Origin: Lycium barbarum
Lineage: Eukaryota > Streptophyta > Magnoliopsida > Solanales > Solanaceae
DNA length: 64,000 bases
Assembly: GCF_019175385.1 (NCBI RefSeq)
Contig: NC_083348.1
Span: 48,940,950-49,004,949 of the forward strand
Reading direction: 5' to 3'
The notes under the pieces were generated by a model. That model made no database searches. It was not told the DNA's origin and saw only the letters and a list, made by a program, of their open reading frames with translations. Below are positions 35,340 to 45,534 of this stretch, one piece after another. Both the position numbers and the translations under genes were made by a program. Each line of letters opens with the position of its first letter. Positions within the stretch are counted from its first letter, which is position 1.

Positions 35340-36457
35340 ATATCAGAATGAGCAACTCTATAGAAGGCCATTAACCCAGCAATCACTAATAAACACAGTA
35401 AAAATCCACAAATGACACAATATGCAGTACAACTATCTATCTTTTTACACCTGTTTGAAAGTAGTTCCCGAAAAAAATGTGATTAACTCCTCCATGTCAA
35501 CACAAATGAAATTTCTATTGCAAACAATGGGTCATGGATTGACGATTTTATATATCTACCATATCTTGTGACAGAAATAATAAATTTTGATAACCATTAT
35601 CCATTCCCAACAAAATGTATATATTCCAAACATAACTTAAAGTTTTTCTTTAATTGTGGCATGTGGCAACCAAGAAATATTGACGTGTGAGGACTTGAAC
35701 TTTATAAATCTTTTTATGCTATTTCTTTCGTTGAGCATCCTTACACGTTATTTCTATAAATGGAGCCTTCAATGTATATATTATCTCAGCACTATCATTC
35801 GTATTAGAGGAAACAATAATTACTCGAATAAAACAACCGTTGATTATATCCTTTGAAAAAAAAACAATATACAATTAACATTGAGAAGGTGTTATAAAGG
35901 AAGGCAATGATTTTCATCTCAATAATTTGAATTTTGCTATTATCGCAGTGATCATTGAATGGTTCCTTTCCTTTGAGAGAAGAACAACAACAACAACTGT
36001 CAATCTGTCTTGGAGAATTATAATTATAATCAAAATACATTAGAGAAGATAAATTGCTAACTTAGCATTAAAAATAAATTCAACTTTGCAGAGAGAATGA
36101 CAGATTAAAAAAAATCATTAAAAATGGCTTTTATGTGGATAATCCCAGAAGCCAACATGTAAGAGGTGAACCTGCAATTATCACCTATTTTAGATGATAT
36201 TAGTGGTAAAATGCCATCAAATTTAATACAAGTATTAGAAAGAGAGATAGAGAAGTAGGGGGAGAAACTTACCTGAGAATTCATCCAAAACAGGAAAAGG
36301 ACCAAATTATCTCAACTCAAACCTGAGAAAGGAAAAAAGAAAATAATCCTCTTGGTGAGACTATCACAAATTTTAATCTTTGCAAGACAGAAAATGTGCA
36401 TGGTTGGTAGAAGATAAAGAGTACATTTCAATACTTCTAACAACAACACCAATAATC

Positions 36458-36542
<85 letters not shown>

Positions 36543-36731
36543 CCTTAATTTATACAGTAGATATTGGTATCGAGATGCAGATTGGGGATTTAAACTTTTT
36601 GGGTTCAACTTTTGAGGTTTTAGTATTGAATTCATTATCTGTTTAAAGTTTCGGCTTTATATTTACTATTTGTTGCAATTTTCGTAAACATTTATACTTA
36701 AATTTTTGCTCCGCATCGAATGTACTGGATG
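35340..36731. other. Island without recognisable LTR-element sequence
   Basis: About 1.4 kb, AT-rich, with no long open frame and none of the LTR modules seen elsewhere. It may be the oldest, host-derived sequence in the window. It contains a possible minus-strand internal exon (36273-36322) between TTTCTCAG and GTAAGT, which I regard as weak, and an (AT)40 tract. Confidence 0.5.
36461..36540. repeat. (AT)40 microsatellite
   Basis: 80 bp of uninterrupted AT, the longest in the window. It is outside any recognised LTR. Confidence 0.97.
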
Positions 36732-37239
36732 GATGATGTTACACCCCGTACTTTTGTTAAGTTTCTTCATGAGTACCGCAATAGATTCAGAAAGCGGAGT
36801 TATTATCGAGGTTATATGAGATTAGACGTGTTCATCTTGAGTATACTCTTGCTGGTCGTGCGGGACCATTGTTGTTATTGATTTTCATAGCCCTGTGTGG
36901 TATCTTACTGTGTTGTTTAGCTGTGTGGCAGGTTGGTAGCGGTGTGATTATAGAGGAAACTCTACCAAAATTTCTATAGATTCCGAAGAGTGCTAACATT
37001 TGAGGACTAATGTTTCTAAGGGGGCAGGATGTTGCACCCCATACTTTTGTTAAGTTTCTTCATGAGTGGGTTGCTATAGATTTGGAAAGTGGAGTTATTT
37101 TTGATGTTATATGAGATTAGACGTGTTTATCTTGAGTATACAAAGGTGTAAGTTCATGTTTGGCAAGTGTTGGAAGGATTAGATGATGAACGAATCGAAG
37201 AGAATACGTTTTGTTGGAATTTATTTTGGGCAGTGAGAA

Positions 37240-37372
37240 ATACAGACCGTATAAGAGAAATACGGACCGTATTTGGAAATACGGTCCGTACTTCCCTTGA
37301 CAAAGAGGCAAAATTCTATGTTGGGAGTTACAGTCCAAGATACGGACCATATTTAAAATTACGGTCCATAAT
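37240..37372. repeat. TACGGNCCGTA palindrome cluster in LTR F
   Basis: Four to five copies, e.g. TACGGACCGTATTTGG and ATACGGTCCGTA, at a place comparable to the LTR B and D clusters. Confidence 0.7.
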
Positions 37373-38443
37373 TGTGGCCATATTTTTAAGTCAGATCAGT
37401 TATGTTTTTTTTTATATATTTTGTATGCTTATAATTTTTGTTCATTTTCTCCACTTCCCTTGCTCTCTAACCCTCCAGAAAATAATCTCCAACATATCTA
37501 TCAAACCGCTAAGTGAAATCAAGGATCAAAAGAGAAGATTAAGGGTTTAAAGGTTCTAAAGTGATCATGGAAGCTTGTTTCTCCTCTTGGTAGTGGTTTT
37601 GGAGGATACTTCAAGGCGAAGCACTCTGGGAATTTGATGTGTTCTTGAGTTTTGAGGTAAGGTTTTATCTTAACTCCGTGTTTATGAATTTCTATGATGA
37701 TTATGCTAGGTTTGGAGGGAAAGGAGTTGGTGGGAAGGTTCAAACATGAATTTCAGTTTATGTTGAGATGTACTCTAACTTGAGTCATATTATTAATGTG
37801 TTTTAAGCTAGAATATTATTGTAAGGATAGTAGTTGGTGCTGAGATTGTATTGAGGATGGTATACTTGGTATAATTGGAAGAAAAAAGTGTATCTTTGTT
37901 GTATACAAAGCGTATATTGGGTTGTTTTGATGTAAATCTTGGGGTGAGTAGTGAAGTGGAATTAAAGAGACTTATATGAGGTTGTTGTGTGTTGTTGTCT
38001 ACCATGTGTATTGTAGTGACTAAGGAGATTGGAATACTAGCCCGACAGTTTCTGTTATAGCCCGTATTTTGAACGTTTGTATATTTCAAAGTCGTCGTGG
38101 GAAGTTAAGGACGAAACCATTTTAAAAAAAAACTGCATTAATGCGCAAGTCGTTAAGAATACCATTTACGACCATTATTAGTATGAAAATATTGTGAGAG
38201 GCTAAGGGCAAGAAGAGAAATTGCAAAATGATCAATGGAAACAATGTGGAAGGTTAGGGGTAAAATGGTCATATTGAGAAAAGTTGAGGGGCGGAACGGG
38301 AATTTCACAAAAAAATTCATGAAGGTTCAAAGGGTCACATTGGCCATTTGTTGGAGAACATAGGGGTCAAAGTGTGCAAGACAAGACTTGATTCATCTTT
38401 TAATTGAAGGAAAAGTTTCAAGAAAATATAAGAAATTTCTAGA

Positions 38444-38490
38444 GAGGGGCATGTGCCCCTCACATGATTGAATTATGTGGATATATATAT
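38444..38490 (+). promoter_or_regulatory. Palindrome plus TATA box, putative promoter of LTR G
   Basis: GAGGGGC, ATGT, GCCCCTC (38444-38461), then ATATATATAT at 38481. Confidence 0.45.
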
Positions 38491-39829
38491 GTGATCATCT
38501 TTCCAATTCAAGACCAAGAATAGAAAAATAAAACACAAAAAAAAAAATAAGGGTGAGGGTTTCTGCCAGGGGCTGGCCGAAACCAGCCCCTCCCTTTTGA
38601 TGTTGGAGAAATATTTTCTTTTGGTTTTCTTACTAATTGGAGGATTCTTGTTAACATGGTGTAGTTGTTGGAGCAAGTAGGGTATTCATTCTTGCAAAAA
38701 TATGGCTTAGCCAAGAGGTGGAAGAAGATGAATGGAAAGGTATGGTTCAATTCTCTTTTACTTATGTTATGGGTGATTTGTGTATGTTGAAGTGTGTGGA
38801 AAAGGATTTAATTCATGAAACTTGTGTGTGTAGTGTGGCTAGCCGTGGGTATGTGTTGTAATGTGGAAAGATTGGATTAATTCCATGTAATGTGTTACTT
38901 GTGGTTGTAATGTATAAAGATAGATGAAAAGTGCATGAAAATATGCATGTGGTTAATGTGGCCGTGTGGGTGTGTATTTGGTAATGTGGCCGTGTGGTGT
39001 TGTATGTTGGAAGGAGGGATGAATTAATTTTATTTAGTGCTTAATGATTCAAAGTTAAGATTATAGTAGTTTATGGTTTGTTGTGGAAGTTAATGTGATT
39101 GTAATGTAGTCGTGATGCGGTTTCTTGAATTTATGAAATGAAGTTGTAAATGAATGTATTGTAACATAATGTGTGAATTGGGAAGGAAAGAATGTGTTTA
39201 GTGTGTTCTCGGGTTTGGGGATGAATTCGGGTAAGTTGGAGTGTTGGTTGGGTTGTTTGTAATGTCGTGTGAATTGTTTAAAGGATTGGCAATATTGTTT
39301 TGATTGGGTTCGGATTAGTAATTGAATGTATGAACGTTGATGCTGGTTTGAATGCAAGTAGTTGAATTGAATATGAGGTTATGTTGTTGGGTTGTGTAGG
39401 AGTCATCAATGTTAAAACGTATTCTTGAATTGATTATTAATGCTATAGCTTGGTTGCTGTTTGGGCTGTTGTTGAATTGGGCCGAGCCATATTCTCGGGG
39501 TTGGTACAATTACAGGGAAAATGCTGCTGAAATTCCGGCAGAAAATAAGTGAACATGTTTGAAGGGTTGAAGTATGTATATGATAATGGAACTAACGAAT
39601 GGATGAATTCCTTTGTATGTAGAGTATCGAGTTGGGAAAGTAAGCGCAACTAGTTGGTCGTCGCTCAGGTATGTGAGGCTTACCTTTCTTTCTTTTGGCA
39701 TGCCCTAGAGCCATGTAGGATATGATATGATATGTATCTTGAGGTTACTCCATTCTGCAATTCTGAGTCTGTCTGTGATCTGTATGTTTTCCCTAACTTA
39801 AGGATCAAATGAGCCTGATAGGCGAATCG

Positions 39830-40510
39830 TGATCTAAGTATTTTGATGTAAACCCTCTGGGCTAATCATGCCGACACAAATGTTCTGACGTAAGTAATTG
39901 GCATAGGTGCTCCGATATGAGAAATTCAGATACAAGTATGGACTCTGACCTGAATATTCTGATATAAGTATGCTGAAGCAAGTAGTCTGACATAAGTATG
40001 TTGAATTAAGTATTCTGGCATAACCCTTTTGATATATTCATTCTGATTTAAGTATTCCGACGTACGTATGATTCCAAGGGTTCTATTTGGTTTGATCCAT
40101 AATCATGTCTAAAAGGTAGTTAACCCGATTACGACTTTGGTTTTCCAAGAAAAGCTTCTGAAATGATTAGAGCGTTCTGTACTTCGAACGCTCGTAACTT
40201 TGGTATACTAACTCCGATTGACCCGAAACTTGTTCTGGACTTTCACATGTCGATAGGCATTCTGTCATAATCCTTTTGATATATGTATTCGGACCTAAGT
40301 AGTCGGTTATAGGTAATCCGATGCAAGCAATTTGGAACATGTATTCTGATTGAGTAAAAACGACAAGTACTTTGATAGAAATATTCTGTCAAAAGTAATT
40401 TGACATAAAGTATTCTGTAATAAGAAATCTGTTATGGATATTCTGAGAATATGTTTGAATAATCTATCAGTAATCTGTAATCAGTAATCTGTACGGACAT
40501 TCTGAGAGTA
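39830..40510. repeat. Degenerate short repeats in LTR G
   Basis: Dozens of diverged units around GTATTCTGA(C/T)ATAA, roughly 14-18 bp each, fill about 680 bp. Confidence 0.6.
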
Positions 40511-40672
40511 TGTTTGATTAACCTATTGAGCTTGAGTTATGCGCATTTGATTCTTCACGACTCTGCTCGTGCATATGTTATGATTTCCTTCACCGAGTCC
40601 CGGGCCGGTATGTATCGTGCGGATGGTTCGCCGAGTCCTCTGTTGAGGGCCGGGTTCCATATATGAATTCCG

Positions 40673-40810
40673 AAGTATGATGTGTCCGGTTCCGGGGTAC
40701 TGTGGTATATGTCCGTCCCCGGTTACCGAGGATATATTATGAAGTATGATGTGTCCGGGCTCGGGGCGCCGTGGTATCTGTCCGCCCCCGGGTACCGTGG
40801 TTATGTTGTG
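40673..40810. repeat. Tandem duplication in LTR G
   Basis: Two copies of about 69 bp beginning GAAGTATGATGTGTCCGG. Shorter CCTCGGCGTGTTAT units follow at 40929-41010. Confidence 0.7.
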
Positions 40811-41342
40811 ATGTGTGACGGAGATCGGAGAAAAACTTCTGAAGTAAGATGTGTTGTGGCGCCAGAGGCAGGAGTGGCAGCCACGTTCCTATGTTATCGT
40901 GCGCATTTATTGGCACTGTTCATCCGTTCCTCGGCGTGTTATCTGTCCCCGAGGCCACAATGTATATGATATGATGTGACCGTCCCTCGGCGTGTTATTT
41001 GTCCCCGAGGTTATCGTCTGTATGATATGGTATTTGTCCCGATGTGGTATATGTCCCCGGGGCTGCCGCGTATGTGCTACGATATCCGATTCTGATATAC
41101 ATGACTTGTGTTGGAGAGTAAGTATTCTGACCTTCCGTATATTCTGTATTCCGTCTGCTTTATGATGTCACTTAAGTAATTTGTACATTCTGTAATCTGT
41201 TTAGTATACGAGATGAGTAAGCATGATTCGTGTCTGGAAAAGAAAAACGATAAGTGTTTGATATTTCTGGATAAGCGTTTTGTATGTTGTTCTGTCTATC
41301 TCAGTCGTGGTTTCGTTTTCTGTACTCATGCCTTACATACTC

Positions 41343-41400
41343 AGTACATATTCGTACTGACCCCCTGTTCTTCGGGGGCTGCGTTTCATGCCGCGCAGGT
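41343..41400 (+). other. Tandem hairpin module of LTR G
   Basis: AGTAC/GTACT and CCCCC/GGGGG stems perfect; the third is CTGCG/CGCGCAG with an insertion. Confidence 0.55.
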
Positions 41401-42311
41401 ACCCACAGATGGCTAGACGAGATGAGCTGAAGATGGTCCAGTGGAATGGCGGGCTCCATTTCCTCCAGGAGTGCTGCCGAGTCAGGGTATGTATGTTGTG
41501 ATGTCCGATCAGTATTAGAGACTTTGCAGACAGCGTCGTGGGTAATGATAGCCAGTCTGTAAGCGGCTCCATCGGCCGATATGTTATTTTGTGTGTCACG
41601 CAATAAATGTTGTATAATTACAGATTTGTTAAATTCTGGAAATAGTAAGCAGAAGATTTCGAAAGCACAACATATACTTTGTTTGTAATTGACTTTCAGA
41701 AATCAAAAAAATTTTAGGTGTATAATCAGGGTCTGCGGGTTCGCTCGGCTCCGTATGTGGGGTCGAGTGCCCATCACACCCTAATAAGATCAGGGTGTGA
41801 CAGTTTCATTGTGGGATTTTGTTGTCGACATGAGGTATGTTAAGGCTAACTTTCCTTCTTTTGGCATGATCCTTATGAACGAAATGTAAACGTAACGCTA
41901 CTCCATAATGATTCTATTCTTAGTAGCTAGGAATGTTCCATGTTGATTCATGTTCTGGAATGTTGTTTTAGCAAGTCCTTCTTCAGATTTAGTATGATTC
42001 ATAGAGTCACTTGTTAATGAAAATGTTATCTCACATCAATGTTCAGAGGTGCAATGACCTTACGTCACTCCGAAAGATTCAGGATGTACTTTTATCATAT
42101 TTATGCAATATATATATACATATGTACAGACCTATGACCCCTCAGGATTTATATACACATATATTATGTATTATATATATAGGGTATAGGGAAGGTGACG
42201 ACGTTATATACGTACTACCACCTGATCAGCTGGTCACATAATGATAATGATGCCTACAGAGGCCAATATGATACGATGGGTTGCCCACAGAGGCTTGACA
42301 GATGTTATATA

Positions 42312-42314
<3 letters not shown>

Positions 42315-42358
<44 letters not shown>
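42315..42358. repeat. (AT)n microsatellite in LTR F
   Basis: About 22 AT units, about 150 bp before the hairpin module, as in LTR C. Confidence 0.95.
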
Positions 42359-42361
<3 letters not shown>

Positions 42362-42509
42362 CCCACAGACGTAATATACGCATGCATGCATGCACAAAGT
42401 ATTTATGCATATCATTATCCCTCAGAAGCAGTTCAGACATACATGTTGCATTCATTTCATCCTATGTACTTTTACGTCTCTTTTATATTACTTTCATGTC
42501 TTACATACT

Positions 42510-42569
42510 CAGTACGTTGCCCGTACTGATGTCCATTTTCTGGGGGAACTGCGTTTCATACCCGTAGGT
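42510..42569 (+). other. Tandem hairpin module of LTR F
   Basis: AGTAC/GTACT kept; second stem GTCC/GGGG-type with wobble; third CTGCG/CGTAG with a G-U pair. Confidence 0.5.
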
Positions 42570-43025
42570 TCACGTAGACAAGTTGACGATCCACCCCTGT
42601 AGGCTACAGTTCGGCTGATGTTGGAGCACTGCTCTTGTTCCGAAGTTGTTGTTGTGATTTTTTGTATGTTATACTTTTGTGTACATACGGGTAAGGAAGG
42701 TCCATGTCATATATTCCAGTAGAGGCTTGTAGACAGTCATGGCTTAGTTAGATGTTGTATGGCCCTCTCGGCCTATATTTTTGCTGTATAGTATTTCATG
42801 ATGGCCTGCTCGGCTTGCACAGTTTTTCCAGCATAGTTATATAGTATATGTTTTTGGGCTCATCCCTTATCAACATATTTCTCTTGTGATCTAGCAGATT
42901 TTCTTCCGATGGCCATCGTGGTCCACCCCTGTTTATGATTATGATATGAAATCATGGTTAGCGATGCTCGATAGGTAGGGCCCGGGTACCCGTCATGGCC
43001 TTCCAGTTTGTGTCGTTACAGATGA

Positions 43026-43156
43026 GCAGGATACCCGTACTTTACATTCTCTCTGCTGGTTGATAACTTTCAAATCCACTCTATTATATAGAATTTACAC
43101 GATCGGATGCAATATAATTTACCTAATTATAAGTCAGGGTCGATCCCATATACGAC
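43026..43156. other. Spacer with first copy of an 85-bp direct repeat
   Basis: 43069-43153 matches 45270-45356 (starting TTCAAATCCACTCTATTATA). I do not recognise the sequence. No gene. Confidence 0.5.
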
Positions 43157-45113
43157 CCCATACTCATCGTAGCATCCCTAACCGGGAAAAGTTTGTATAA
43201 GAACGGGATTTTCTTAGGACTTTCAAACTCACTTCTTTTTGGGCGACTTTTTTAGGAGAAAACAATCTAGGGCATCTCCAAACCTTACAAGGTGAGTTCC
43301 TAACCATCCTATGATTAAACTATATCAAAGTAACAAGAATTAACACTAGTTCATCTTCCAAAAACCCTGGATTCTTTAAACGGATGAAAGAGAAGAAGAA
43401 GGGATAAAAGAAGGGACGTTTGAGATTCCTTCAAAAAGGTATGATCCTTGAATTTTCTGATACTATTGAAAGGGTTTTGTCTAGGATAGGTTATCCTATG
43501 GGATTAGAATCCATGAATGATTCATGAAGTGTTCAAGAACATGTTCTCAACATGAAAAACCTTAGTTTTAGATAAAAATGGGGTGGGGGTGGGGGTGGGG
43601 GGGGGGTATATTGGTGGAATTAGATTGAAGTTCTAATCTTTCTCATTTAAATCAATTGTAGAGTGATTGTTGAACCTTGGAAAACCCGTTTGGTAGTGTT
43701 ATAGCGAGAAATGAGGTATGTCTCTTTTTCAAACATATTTTTCAAATGTTTTAAGTGGTTCTTTGGCAAGGTTTGTGTGCATGAGGGACAAGCCTGCATT
43801 AAACCTTTGTGTGTATTATATTATATATGTATGCATGATTTTTTCCTTATCAAACGATGATTGAAATTGAAATAGAAAGCTTTGATCTTTGAACATAAAT
43901 TACCCCATAAGGGATGCTTAAACCTGATTTTGGAAAACTTGGATATTTCATGTGTTTTGCTCTATGAATGAATTGTGTTGGAATTTGAAACTCATTTAAC
44001 CACTTGAATTTTGTTTCTAAACCCATTAATGATTTGAGGTACCTCGACTAACATGATGATGAACATAATCCATAGTGAGTGATTCGACTTCTATGTTATG
44101 ATTGTGATTCAGTTATTTTGCCATGATTTATATTGTTCAGGTTTGGACTAGCTACTCGGGAGCAAGGGTAGTCACAATGGATCCTAGTGGTGTTGTCCTA
44201 ACCATTCGGTGGAAAGAGTGGCCATCGAGGGTTCTTAACCCCGAGGTGGTGTTTGCCTAGCTATTCGACTGGAAGAGTAGCCATTGGGGTTGGTAACTTG
44301 GATGTGGTGCTTCTATGCAGTTTAGGGAACCTTAAATGGTCATCCCTTCGTTATATTGATTTGGGCCTGTATTGGCATGTGTTATACTTTAGGTGCGTGT
44401 GAGTGGCTTGTTGATAATGTTGAATTCATGATTGAAAAGACTTGAATGATAAACGGAATAATGAGTTGAAGTTGATTTATTTCTTCTTAAATGTTCTTAT
44501 TAAGTTGATGATTTATTCTATATCTGAATTCCAAAATGCTTCAATTGAAACCGTCTTACCGATCCTTATTATACTATTTTACTATATTAACTATTGTCTT
44601 GGAGAGACTTATTGAGTACCCAGTACTCAGGCATACCATTAATTTTTTGATGGTGTGTTAGGTAACGTTGAGGAGCAAGTTCGTTACACGCGTGCGGACT
44701 AGGAGAGCTTACTAGTTTCTAGACTTTTGGTGAGCCCACACTCTTGTTCGTGGGACACTTTTATCTTAATTATTGCTTTTAATTTCCAGGCTGCGTCCTG
44801 AAGTTAGAATATTCATTAGTTATCATCTTAGAAGCTCCATAGAAAGACATTGATACTGTGGGTAGTTGTTGAAGTCGATGTTCGACCCCCATGGGTATTG
44901 CTACGTCTTGACAATCTATTTATTACAGACTTCTGCTGATTTGATTTCTTAAATTATAAGCATGAGATTAATTAGTTATCTTATAGCATCTTTTCATTAA
45001 TTAATGAATGATTATTAAAAAGGGACTTGATGGTTATCAATTTATAAGGTGCTTCCATTTTGTTCATAGCATCGGATGCCTATTACGTCTAGTGTCGGGT
45101 TCGGGGCATGACA
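43157..45113 (+). mobile_element. LTR H, probable solo or truncated LTR
   Basis: Ends TCGGGGCATGACA at 45113, with GAGTAC/GTACTC (44614-44628) and general layout similar to LTRs E and I. The start is unclear (a degraded TATACGACCCC near 43150) and I found no target duplication. It carries a long G tract. No gene. Confidence 0.55.
43580..43606 (+). repeat. G-run with G-quadruplex potential
   Basis: 27 bases with four or more runs of 4-10 G separated by single T, in LTR H. Confidence 0.85.
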
Positions 45114-45534
45114 CAAGAGTCATCAAAGTATGAACAACTACCATCCGACCAATTTTCATTATACGATGTCATTTACAAAACTAAGAAAATAAACAAAATC
45201 AAAGAAAATAACTACACAAATATTCACAAGTTTGAACAAAAGCGAGTAAGCTTAAATCCCACACTAACTCAAAACGTTCAAATCCACTCTATTATATAGA
45301 ATGCACACTGTCGTATGCAATATAATTTACCCAACTATGAGTCGAGATCGATCTCACAGAGAACAATATGTAGGCGGTTAGGCAAAGTAGGAATTATCAC
45401 TTTCTACGCTAAGCCAAACACTTGACAGTATTTCGGTTTTGAGAAAATTATAACTAATGCGAAAATATAAACTAATCTAGAAAGCAAATAAAATGATCAA
45501 TGGTCACGAGCATGGAAACAAAGGAAACTATGAT
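45114..45534. other. Spacer with second copy of the 85-bp direct repeat
   Basis: Non-LTR sequence between LTR H and LTR I. 45270-45356 repeats 43069-43153. The short frame at 45108-45299 has no recognisable content. Confidence 0.45.

Larger units (their letters stand above)
38053..41802 (+). mobile_element. Solo LTR G (3750 bp) inserted in LTR F
   Basis: TGTTATAGCCCG at the start, CAGGGTGTGACA at the end, duplication GTTTC at 38048-38052 and 41803-41807. No internal region. It carries GAGGGGC/GCCCCTC plus TATA (38444-38490), a GCTGCTGAAATTCCGGCAG box near 39521, CAGGTATGTGAGGCTTACC near 39668 and a hairpin module at 41343-41400. The extra length comes from internal repeat expansion (39830-41060). 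Frames inside are not genes. Confidence 0.93.
36737..43020 (+). mobile_element. Element F: deletion derivative with truncated 5' LTR, full 3' LTR and nested solo LTR G
   Basis: Flanked by the 5-bp duplication GATGA (36732-36736 and 43021-43025), so both outer ends are original. 36737-36846 is the first 110 bp of the 5' LTR, matching 37030-37139. A deletion then joins it to 183 bp of the internal 3' end (36847-37029) with CATTTGAGGACTAATG and a polypurine-like AAGGGGGCAGGA. The 3' LTR runs 37030-43020, ending GTCGTTACA, and is split by solo LTR G. Without G the LTR is about 2.2 kb. All coding sequence is gone. Confidence 0.9.

Noticed and set aside
37167..37550. 127-codon open frame
   Set aside because: It lies wholly in LTR F over the palindrome cluster and has no recognisable domain.
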